Shown: positions 24,110 through 33,553 of the stretch, piece by piece | Layout: the number at the start of each line of letters is the position of its first letter | How positions within the stretch are numbered: position 1 is the first letter of the stretch | NCBI GenBank assembly: GCA_025766275.1 | Contig: JAFKAC010000008.1 | Span: forward strand, 1,922,001-1,986,000 | Direction of reading: 5' to 3' | DNA: 64,000 bases | From: Lactarius indigo | Taxonomy: Eukaryota > Basidiomycota > Agaricomycetes > Russulales > Russulaceae | The notes under the pieces: generated by a model | The model's database searches: none | What the model saw: only the letters and a program-made list of their open reading frames with translations | What the model was told of the DNA's origin: nothing | Made by a program: the position numbers and the translations under genes

Positions 24110-24698
24110 CACCACGTTCGTATTTGACAAGTTTTTGGGGTTTTTTTTACTAGTAGTGGACCTGCAGACGTACATACACGTAGTACCCCTCGGACCTGGC
24201 ATGACCACCCAGACAAAAAAATTGACTACTATTTGACTACGAAATGCCATGGGACGACTAAGAGTGATCAATAAGTGACAAGAATTGACAGCAAACGACT
24301 AAAATTGTGCTGAGGCTGACTACGGATTGTCCATCAACGACTTGATTGTGACTTTTAGAGACTTGGATCGGTCCCGGAATGACTCGAATCAGACTGAAAT
24401 TGACTATAAATGACTTGATGTGACCATTTGACGACTCCAGGTCTAGATGACTAATTGGCTAAAAACGACTATGGAATGACTGAAAACGACTGGCGGATGA
24501 CTCGGATCGCCATGTGTTGACTTTGGTTGACTTCGGCAAAGCCCCCTGAACCCAACTATTCGTAGTCGTTCATAGTCAATGTATAGTCAGATCTTAGTCA
24601 ATCGGAGTCAGAAATCTTGCAAATAGTCATTTTTTGTCATTTTGACTACCCGGTAACCATTTCGGACAACAGCCGACTACCAGCTGACATCAGCTGAC
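24110..24698. repeat. right subterminal GACT repeats
   Basis: TGACT/GACTA occurs many times between 24220 and 24540. Nearer the end the motif also appears as its complement (GTAGTC, TAGTCAA; 24560-24640). The array mirrors the AGTC-rich left end. No gene is present in this stretch. Confidence 0.65.
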
Positions 24699-24716
24699 TT
24701 TTCCTTTTTTACTGAG

Positions 24717-24723
24717 CCTCACG
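24717..24723. repeat. right target-site duplication of the DNA transposon
   Basis: CCTCACG directly after the right terminal inverted repeat, identical to 14497-14503. Confidence 0.7.
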
Positions 24724-24998
24724 GAACACCCATATGAGCGCTTATGTAACAATTCTGCGAGCCCTTGCGCATTGCACCAAGCTACCACCACTACACAGTT
24801 ACCTACTCGCGACCACTCCTCGACCCAAAATATCCTCTAAGATTCCTCTTCTTCCTTTCTACGTTGCGTGATTTCCCTCCAAATTGACAGTCCAAGAACA
24901 GGTCGTCCACGACTGTGTTGACCTCGTCCCTTGCCTCGTCTGCCTTGTGCCGCGTCTTGACAAATCTGTCAACAAGGCCGACCGGGGTTCTGGACGCC

Positions 24999-25890
24999 AT
25001 GGATTCAATCGGAGAGAGTTATACAGGTGTGCCTCTCATTCAGTGAGGCCCCACACCTCGTCTTAAGAAAACTCAACATATGGCTTGCAGCAATTGAAGC
25101 ACGCCTGAAATCTACGGAGAAATGTGGAGCTCGGTAATGAGATTCAACATTCGGCATGAGTCCTTCTCACCACTTTTACTCGAATCCAAATACAGGGACT
25201 TTGGCACCGACCGGTTGAATGCGCAGAAAGCTTGGGAGGCGTTTGGCGGAAATCCGTGGTCTTCTTGACAGGCTAGACGCCTCTATACTATCCATGAATG
25301 GCTTGGAGGTGCGTCGCTATGTGTATGCCGGGATGCCTTCATCGATTTCTCTTCCTTTGTAACGGTTCGCTCCCAAGGCCCGAGCCCTCGCATCTAGAGC
25401 CATTCCTTTCTTCCTATCGTGCCACGTCCGTCCCAATCCGTCACCTGAAAATCCCATCTGCCAACGATCCAACGCCTTGCACCACCCTCACATGTCAGGT
25501 CAGGTCTTTTCACCGCTGAGGACGCGAAGGCTCCCGCAGCAGCAGCTGCGGTGGACGTCAGCCTGCTCCTTGGCTCTGCCGCCGGATCGGAGGCCGTCTA
25601 CGACCGGTGCACGCAACATGGGGATGCGTCGCATCGTCAGCATTTGCGATACAGGAGGGGCTGGCAGCGCGGCTGCGACGGAACGCGGAACACTTCTCCG
25701 GCGCGCTGGTGGCGGACCAGGAGGTGCTGCGCGCTGCGGGGGAGAAGGTGGGCGTGGACCTGGACGTGATAAAGTAGGAGCACGTGCAGCTGTGGGACCA
25801 CCGCGGGAAGGCACTCGGAACGACATGTCTGACGATATCGAGTGTCGTCATCCGTCGCGATTGTGTTTTTGGTCATATCTTTTTTATAGG
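24999..25890 (+). pseudogene. USE1-like SNARE, copy 1 (broken)
   Basis: USE1 is an ER-resident SNARE for Golgi-to-ER retrograde fusion. Family signals on the plus strand are a start MDSIGESYT at 24999, LRKLNIWLAAIEARLKST, a helical block LLDRLDASILSMNGLE, then AEDAKAPAAAAAVDVSLLLG. The SNARE region follows with NTEHFSGALVADQEVLRAAG, VQLWDHRGKALGTTCLTISS, and a region where the tail anchor should be. Breaks: a one-base deletion near 25648 (TTGCGATACAGG versus TTGCGGTTGCAGG in copy 2), loss of about 10 bases just after, and a stop at 25774 (VIK followed by TAG). The expected membrane segment holds charged residues (VVIRRDCVFGHIFFI). The gene is convergent with the STAND gene that follows, their ends about 200 bp apart. 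Confidence 0.62.
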
Positions 25891-26098
25891 TTCGCATGAG
25901 AGGCCATGGGAAATGAACCAGTTACTTTTCCGATTATTGTGTGCGTGTGTGTGTCGGCGATTTTGTCACTCGACAAACTCACGTTACCTGGTGGCAACGC
26001 GTCGACACCTTGCTTAACGCGTGTACTGCCTCAATGAGCCATTCTCAACTTGAAGCACGTCATATTACACTTCAGATCGCCTAAAGAAAATACACGGA

Positions 26099-29000
26099 TT
26101 ACTGTAACGATTCTATCTCGGTGTCAATACAAGTAGTCCAACTCTGCCCATGTACGAAAGTCGAAAGATCAAGACGGGTTTCATATTCACCAGCAACCCA
26201 GATATTGCTTGGGCGATGAAGGTGTGCCCTATGTGGTGGTGGGATCCACATTAAGAGTTCGCCTTTACTGCCACATATCCATCCCTCCTCGTTGATCACG
26301 GAGTAGTCAGTGAAGTCGACGTGGCTTGTGGTTTCCGTATTTCCTGTCGTAGCGTTCAACATACGAATTGATCGATCGTCCGAGCTTGAGACGATCCGCT
26401 GGCCATCAGGCGAGAATCCCACAGACCTGACCCAATGCGTGTGACCAGTAAATGGGCCGGCCTCTGTGTCTCCAGTAGTCGCGTTCCATACACGAATTGT
26501 CCGATCATCCGAGCCTGAGACGATCCGCTGGCCATCAGGTGAGAATTCCACAGACCTGACCCAATCCGTGTGGCCAGTAAATGGGCCAGCCTCTGTGTCT
26601 CCCGTAGTCGCGTTCCACACACGAATTGTTCCATCGTCCGAGCCTGAGACGATCCGCTGGCCATCAGGCGAGAATCCCACAGACGTGACCCGATGCGTGT
26701 GACCAGTAAATGGGCCGGCCTCTATGTCTCCCGTAGTCGCGTTCCACACACGAATTGTTCGATCGGAAGAGCCTGAGACGATCCGCTGACCATCTGGCGA
26801 GAATCCCACAGACCAGACCGAATCCGTGTGACCAGTAAATAGGCCAGCCTCTGTGTCTCCCGTAGTCGCGTTCCATACACGAATTGTTCCATCGTCCGAG
26901 CCTGAGACGATCCGCTGGCCATCAGGCGAGAATCCCACAGACCAGACCGAATCCGTGTGACCAGTAAATGGGCCGGCCTCTGTGTCTCCCGTGGTCGCGC
27001 TCCATACACGAATTGATCGATCGGAAGAGCCTGAGACGATCCGCTGGCCATCTGGCGAGAATCCCACAGACCTGACTAAATTCGTGTGACCAGTAAATGG
27101 GCCAGCCTCTGTGTCTCCAGTAGTCGCGTTCCACACACGAATTGTTCGATCGGAAGAGCCTGAGACGATCCGCTGGCCATCAGGCGAGAATCCCACAGAC
27201 GTGACCGAATCCGTGTGACCAGTAAATGGGCCAGCCTCTGTGTCTCCAGTAGTCGCGTTCCACACACGAATTGTTCGATCGGAAGAGCCTGAGACGATCC
27301 GCTGACCATCTGGCGAGAATCCCACAGACCTGACCCAATGCGTGTGACCAGTAAATGGGCCAGCCTCTGTGTCCCCCGTAGTCGCGTTCCATACACGAAT
27401 TGTTTGATCTTCCGAGCCTGAGACGATCCGCTGGCCATCAGGCGAGAATCCCACAGACGTGACCAAATTCGTGTGACCAGTAAATGGGCCGGCCTCTGTA
27501 TCTCCCGTAGTCGCGTTCCACACACGAATTGTTCGATCGGAAGAGCCTGAGACGATCCGCTGGCCATCAGGTGAGAATCCCACAGACCAGACCGAATCCG
27601 TGTGACCAGTAAATGGACCGGCCTCTGTGTCTCCCGTAGTCGCGTTCCACACACGAATTGTTCGATCGGAAGAGCCCGAGACGATCCGCTGGCCATCAGG
27701 CGAGAATCCCACAGACATGATCCAATGCGTGTGACCAGTAAATGGGCCAGCCTCTGTGTCTCCCGTAGTCGCGTTCCATACACGAATTGTTCCATCGTCC
27801 GAGCCTGAGACGATCCGCTGACCATCTGGCGAGAATCCCACAGACGTGACCGAATCCGTGTGACCAGTAAATGGGCCGGCCTCTGTGTCTCCCGTAGTCG
27901 CGTTCCATACACGAATCGATCGATCGGAAGAGCCTGAGACGATCCGCTGGCCATCAGGCGAGAATCCCACAGACGTGACCAAATTCATGTGACCAGTAAA
28001 TGGGCCGGCCTCTGTGTCTCCCGTAGTCGCGTTCCACACATGAATTGTTCCATCGTGCGAGCCTGAGACGATCCGCTGGCCATCTGGTGAGATTGCAATG
28101 GAAACGACAGAACCCCCAACGTCTCGAATCACCATCTCCGAAGATGGCCAATGAGACAATCGCCCACGTTCCACGCGTAATATTCGAGGAAATGAGCTGG
28201 AATAATGTGCAGAGACAGGAGAACGAGACGGCGCGAATGGTAGAGCGGAAAGATAAACATGTGGAGCACTCTTTGCCATGGTCATCCCGAAATACCGTAT
28301 AAACACAGAGGCATCATCGACGAACGACTTGAACCTGAAATTCTCTGGCTCTGTTTGAGAAACCTGTTGCGGTCGTAGTTATTAGTTGTTTGTCTTCCTC
28401 ATCGAATCAACACTTGCACTCACTCCTTGACCAGAAGCTAACCACACCTTCAGAGCTGAGCACGCTGCCGAAGCAAGACCCAGACCACTTGTCAAACTAA
28501 GGGCCTCCAACCAAAACAGAAGTTTCTTCTCGAACAAAGTTCGAAGTTTTCCGAAAAGATCGTTTTCAAACCCAATATGTTCCAAATGGTCGTCCCAATA
28601 ACGACACGCGTACAACAGAGCAGGTGGAATGTGTTGACTAACGCGGGAGTCAAGGTCTGAAACATCCTTGTTGGCAAGGTATGACGTTTCCAGGTTGCAG
28701 ATGTTGAATTTGAGGTCTTTGAGCAGTAGACAGAGACAGGAATCGGCCAATTGATGGTGAGCGTCACGAAGGCTCACACAAAAGTTTTCACCGCTCTTCA
28801 CTTTATTTGTGAGGAAATCGCGGAACGATGTATGGAGAGGAACGATAGCAAGGTTTTCATCAGATGAATTGACGTTGCTCAACAATGAGCCAAGCCGACG
28901 GAGCAATGTAACAATGGCATCACTGTCGTCGTCATTGTCGTGAGAGGCGTGTTGTTGCGGAGCCTTGTGCAGAGTGGTCAGGGAGCGGATACTGAGCGGC

Positions 29001-31395
29001 TCGATTGAAGCGATGACTTGTCCCAAAACTGAGCGAAAAAGTAGCCGTGAGTTCTCGTGAGTGAAGTATCCTTCGAGGACTTCTTTGTACAACTCGTCCA
29101 AGGGATCTTGTCCGCGGCGATCCGCGGTGAGTTTCAAAAGATGCTTTATGCACTTTGTCTTGCTCAAGCCAAACACGTCGGGAGGGTTTAAGATGTATCC
29201 AGATGCAACCGCCGCCCACTGAAACAAGCCCTCTGCCCTTTTCGTCAGTTCGTCGCCATATTTTTTGAACACGTCTTGAGGGAGCCTCTTCTGAAGAAAC
29301 ACGAGGATATCGTCATGTATCGTAGCAGCCAGCTCCGAATCATTCATGTATTTGATTTTGACGCTGGCCAACCGGTCTTCTACGAACGCAGACTCGATGA
29401 AGTGCTCAGGTCGCGAAGTGATGAGCATACGAAAATTTGATGGCAGCTTAGAAATGGCTTTAGCAAGAAATTTGTGTAAGCCGTTTTCATCGGCTACATC
29501 CCCACTCTCGTCCAAGGCATCAATTACGACAACAATAGGACCAATAAGGTGGAGATCCTTAAGCGGCGCCAGGATAAGGGATTCGAACAGGGTACCGTAG
29601 TCACGGGATCCAGCGCGAAGAGACGAGTTGTCTTTCACGACGTTTCCTAGCGCGGCTTTAAATGAAGGATATCGGTCGGAGAGATCGCGAGCAAGAGTCG
29701 TGAACAGGTGATAAGGTTTGGATTGCTCGTTGCGCAAAAAGATAAATGATGACGTAAGCCGATGGATTTTGTGGAAGCGACGCGCGATCTCATGCGCAAT
29801 CGATGACTTTCCCGTGCCCGCTTGCCCAAAAAGAACCAGACAACGCTCCGAAGCGGGATCGTTCACCCAATTCTCAATGAAGTCGAGGAACGCCGTGCGT
29901 GTTCCCGTAAGACAGCCTTTGTCGGGGGTGAATCGCGAGCCTGTCCCATATGGGATCTCTCTGATTTTTGCGTCCAGTTCTGAAACGATTGTCAGATCGA
30001 TAGCGTTCAAGGGATCAGGACTACTTACCGGCGTCTGACACTCGCCTAGACACCCACTTCAGCTGGCTAGCCATCCCGTCAAGCTGACTCGAAATGATTC
30101 CCACGTCGTCCAGAATTTGGAGTGCGGTTATCTCCGTAGTGATCGCAGCCTCATCCAAGAAAGCCCTTCGTTGTTCGAGGAGGGTGGCGCGGAAATCCTC
30201 GATTTTTTTGTCGACTTGGCTGCCAGTATTCTTCAATATTCGCTCCCCTGAAAACCGCGTGTTTACGCCCGCCACTGAAATGGGTAAAGACTACGTACAG
30301 AACGGGGAATCGTTTGCGTATGACCGGATAAAGTCACAGCAATTACAGACATGCTGCAACATGAGCGAAAGGATTTCTGCCTGCCTGGAATCACGTCCGA
30401 TCGCTTTGAAACGGTCTTCCTGATTTGCGAAATCAAACGCATCATGTATGGCGACAAGTAAGGTTCGGACGTTGTCGTCGCGTTGAAATTGTTCTAGGAG
30501 GGTCTAGCACCCAAATAAACATTGCATAAGTATTTCAACCGACAATAGCGCAAACAGTTCACCTTGGGGATCGCAGAAAATAGTCCGTGTGCCATCTTTG
30601 CAATCGGGTGGAGCTGAGAACGACATTCGGCTCGGTCAAGGATCGGCAAAACAAGGATGTCGTAACGTACTTCTGCGGCTGGGCCCAACGTATCCACCAC
30701 CCACTTGATCCTCACAAGAGCACCTTCCCATTTATTCGAGAGATCAATTGCTGTCATAGCTTCGTCGGCGTCACGGAGTGCATTCTCGGGAGGTGACACA
30801 ACGACCGTCAAGTAGAGCGTAATCGGCTGGCTCGACTGTCCAGACCGTCCGTCGTTGTTGGTGAGGACAAACGGGACTTCTACACCCAAAATGTTCAGCT
30901 AGTCGGGTAAGTAAGGTTTTCAATAAGGTACTCACCGCTTTGTGTTTCGACAGGTATTGTCATCTCATGCGTTCCGATAAGGACATCGGCGTGGAAGCGC
31001 CGCTTCTCATAGAGATGCAGTATAAGATGTGAAGACGGTTGTGTAGAACTGAGCCAAACTTTTAGCCAAAAAGTAAGGCTGAAAAAGAAAAGTATTACAA
31101 AGGGCCGAGCATCTGGTCCCAGCGCGCCGTCGGTCCATCAATCTGGACGCTTTTCGTCCTCTTCAATGTCGCATCATTGGTTACAGTGACATAGAACCGT
31201 CTCTTCGGGCCGAGTTGTTTCTTGATACTTGGGAGATCGTGTGCCCGGAGGACTAACAAAGGGGATAAACGGTTATCACTAGCAGGGTATCAACGAGTTA
31301 GGAATTCAGTACATACCAACCACCTCAACACGGGATATGCTTCCCTGCGGTTCGGCGACTTGAGTGCTGTCCGAAGACAGTTGTTGAGCGAGCAT
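26099..31395 (-). CDS. C2-NACHT-WD40 STAND protein, copy 1
   Basis: NLR-type switch protein of the fungal STAND class. The start is MLAQQLSSDSTQ at 31395. An N-terminal C2-like domain follows (RAHDLPSIKKQLGPKRRFYV, HLILHLYEKRRFHADVLIG, SSQPITLYLTVVV). Next is a helical segment (ALRDADEAMTAIDLSNKWEG; ITTEITALQILDDVG), then the NACHT exon from 29979. The NACHT exon has Walker A GQAGTGKSS, Walker B VVVIDALDESG and sensor MLITSRPE. After an intron near 28330-28430 comes KSAPHVYLSALPFAPSRSP and 14 WD40 repeats. The intron 29980-30028 (GTAAGT..TTTCAG) replaces the in-frame LNAIDL reading. Relatives control heterokaryon incompatibility and other non-self responses by nucleotide-driven oligomerisation; that role is inferred here. 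No frameshift is visible. The exact splice of the NACHT-WD40 intron is unresolved. Confidence 0.85.
26340..28110 (-). repeat. 14 near-identical WD40 repeats (129-bp unit)
   Basis: Fourteen tandem 43-codon units of the form SVGFSPDGQRIVSGS..IRVWNATTGD.EAGPFTGHT. Variation is concentrated at a few positions (the two residues after GHT, and SS/DD/ED before R/G/Q-TIRVW). These positions face the top of the propeller in known WD folds. The nucleotide units are almost identical, as in rapidly homogenised NACHT-WD40 genes. Confidence 0.9.
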
Positions 31396-32430
31396 CGCTA
31401 CACAAAAGAAAGGATCGACAAACCCTCTTCCCGAATTTCGCGATCCTGAGGGACCTGGGCTAGAGTAGTATATCACCATCAAAGAAAGTCATGGCTAAAT
31501 GGTCTTCTACGCACGAATTCGAAAACATTTGGCTGTGTTCTAAATCTTGCGCAGCGGAAATACTGGATAGAAGAGTGTTTTGGAGGCTGGAGTGATGGGG
31601 GATAGAGTGAGCGCGGGGTTCGAGCGTCTAGGTGACCACGAGCTGTCCACGCGATAACGCGATAACGCCGCACCCACGCGGTTGAATTGCGAATGTTCCC
31701 ACAGTTATCAAGGGTGTTGTCCACTGGCAGGCTAGAATAATTTCAATTAAACGAAGGGGACTGGAACGGTTGCGCTCTTGTTTGTGGTAACATCTATGTT
31801 GTCTATTGGTCCGAACCCAGAGGTAATAACGGCCACCCTCCGCTAGCTCATGTTTTTTGTGTCTTTTTTCGAACTTACGAAATGCTGCGCCGTTAGTGGC
31901 AACTGCAATCCAACATACTATGGCCCTACTTCTGTCCGTCTATCTCCACAACAGCTTCACGCATAGGTCTTACATCGAAGTTTTCGCTCTCTTTATAAGA
32001 GTTACACATTCTGCACAGGTACCATTCTTGATGTTGACAGATGCGCCCCAATAGCACTCCTCTATTACGACCATATCTTGACACTCTGACTCATTTTTGG
32101 CGCTCGGCGGCGCCTCAGTCCCTTCAACACTTGATGCAATTGAACCTGAAGCTACTTTCACGCAGAGTGACAGAGCGGGGAGGCCATCGGAGGAATGGAA
32201 GGGAATTCTCCATGGACGAGGGATTGTGTGTGCCCCAAAGCGCACAGTTGGTGGAAACCAAAAAAGAAAAAGTGTGGGGCGTTGGTGACTCTTCCCTCTC
32301 GTTACTCGCCCCGTCTACCCGCGTTCCCGGTTCGTGCCCTCGCGCTTCTTTCTCACGATTCCAGATCCAGTTCGACCCAACGTTCCCAGCGTTACTCGCG
32401 ACTGTACTACTAGGGAAGTCGTCTAATTCC
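31396..32430. other. intergenic upstream of the STAND gene
   Basis: No recognised gene. Short frames such as plus 31918-32054 (MALLLSVYLHNSFTHRS..) and minus 31970-32245 have no family signal. It presumably contains the promoter of the STAND gene near 31400-31500. Confidence 0.4.
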
Positions 32431-32432
32431 TC

Positions 32433-32500
32433 TTTTTTTTTTTGAATCAGGTTTATTCCGGGACAGTACATAGTACAAGACCGGTCCCCAACTCCGTACA
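32433..32500 (-). mobile_element. short retroposon 3' end (family of 739-876)
   Basis: Eleven T (32433-32443) are followed by GAATCAGGTTTATTCCGGGA, then CAGTACATAGTACAAGACCGGTCC. These are the same tail-adjacent bases as the copies at 739 and 10376, with an AATAAA on the minus strand. The distal boundary and target duplication were not found; similarity may extend to about 32600. Confidence 0.6.
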
Positions 32501-33553
32501 GAGTGGGATTTAAAACGAGAGGTAGGTAGGTGCTAAGAATAAACGAGCGTAAAATAAACCAGAAAAGCAACTGGTCTAAAAGTGTGGCCACCTCCCAGAG
32601 GAGACCGAGGGTACCGAGGGAAAGGGAGTAGCGTACCGTACAAGGAATAACTAACGGCAGAGGAGCAATATGAGGGTAAACGTTGCGTGCTTACATCATC
32701 CAGTGTGTGTCAGTCAACCCTTTGCCCTGCCCCCTCGCCCGTTCCTCGCCCTCTCCGCCCCCCCTCACTAATAATAAACACAATACACTTACGACGCCTC
32801 ACGGATCCCGCTGCAATGCCGACTTTTTGTTTTCCATGATGGGGGCCCCTAAGGTCGTAGCTCCAAGGCCATCACTTGCAGCTGGGGGCCCAACTCCAGT
32901 GCCAGATTACCATAGGAGGACGTGACTTGAGGGGGAAGTCCCACCCAGGGGAATGCTTGAGGATGTGTTCCGACATGGGGCGGTTCTGCCACGTCTATGT
33001 TCATTCAGGGGGATTGGTCGGGGTTTGGTAGGGGAAAGGTGAGGGCGTTGGGGAGAAATCGGGGGTGAGTGAAGCTGGGAGGGTGGGGAGTTGCAAATGC
33101 CGTAGAGGCAGGGGGAATCGATGGGGGCCAGCCGGTGAAACCCATGGATAGTTGGTGCGTATAGGCCAGGTGGTGGGGGGTGTCGTCCCAAGTGAGAAAG
33201 AGAGGGTGGGTGCTCGGTCTAATTCTTCTTGCCCTCCCATTTTTCTGCTGTCGCTCACACGCCGGCTTCGCCCCTCGGCTCGGCGCTTTGGAAGCTCACC
33301 CTTCTAGACCAGTCACGCATCGCAGTGCTCCCGTTTTTTAAGTGCTCACGGCTACATCTGGTTCATGGTCACTCCTGGGGCGTTACGTGATAATCGACAA
33401 TTGGTAGTCCTTCAAAAGACATCGCGGCTGGTGGGAGTGATTCTATGCATATCAACAACTTGGGACGGGAATACGAAGATCGATGCAGGAGTGCGAACAG
33501 GAATGAGAGAGAACGGGCTCAGCAGAGCTATTACCCAGTTCGATCTATTCTAA
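32501..33553. other. composition-biased intergenic region
   Basis: 32690-32770 is C/T-rich on the plus strand and 32920-33230 is strongly G-rich. The G-rich part yields a long proline-rich minus-strand frame that looks like a composition artefact. No gene was recognised. Confidence 0.4.

Larger units (their letters stand above)
14504..24716. mobile_element. 10.2 kb Tnp2-type DNA transposon
   Basis: The element has perfect 18-bp terminal inverted repeats, CTCAGTAAAAAAGGAAAA at 14504-14521 and its complement at 24699-24716. A 7-bp direct repeat CCTCACG flanks it on both sides. Just inside both ends are dense AGTC/GACT-type subterminal repeats. The duplicated region at 57650-57665 is an empty site (CTAACGCCTC joined to CATATGAGCG), differing only by loss of about 10 bp. 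Cargo: a Tnp2-type transposase (minus), a divergent accessory gene (plus) and, in the left third, a degenerate region with a captured RPB7 fragment. The ends and transposase together support a cut-and-paste element of the CMC-like Tnp2 group. The 7-bp flank is longer than the 2-3 bp usual for CACTA elements. Confidence 0.88.
4510..31050. repeat. large segmental duplication, copy 1
   Basis: The blocks 4510-10370, 10560-14500 and 24724-31050 match 42790-50440, 53720-57655 and 57656-64000 in the same order and orientation, introns and intergenic DNA included. Between the blocks this copy lacks the DUF6534 segment found at 50440-53700 and has gained the transposon at 14504-24716. Both outer limits are approximate; the right end is limited by the window edge in copy 2. 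Confidence 0.85.

Noticed and set aside
24803..25000. Minus-strand ORF MASRTPVGLVDRFVKTRH.. next to the SNARE relic
   Set aside because: The duplicate at 57870-57930 is cut by an early stop and the frame overlaps the SNARE start on the other strand.
26356..27954. Several long alternative-frame ORFs over the WD40 array
   Set aside because: They are shadow frames produced by the repeat period being divisible by three.
26340..28110. Regular 129-bp repeats that could suggest a CRISPR-like or satellite array
   Set aside because: The units are in-frame WD40 codons inside one long gene, with no unique spacers, in a eukaryotic context.
28382..30010. NACHT ORF as a free-standing gene starting with LNAIDL
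   Set aside because: The apparent start is a TTG codon inside an intron (29980-30028), and C2 exons upstream and WD40 exons downstream splice onto it.
33001..33258. Proline-rich minus-strand ORF
   Set aside because: It arises from a strongly G-rich tract and lacks splice or family evidence.
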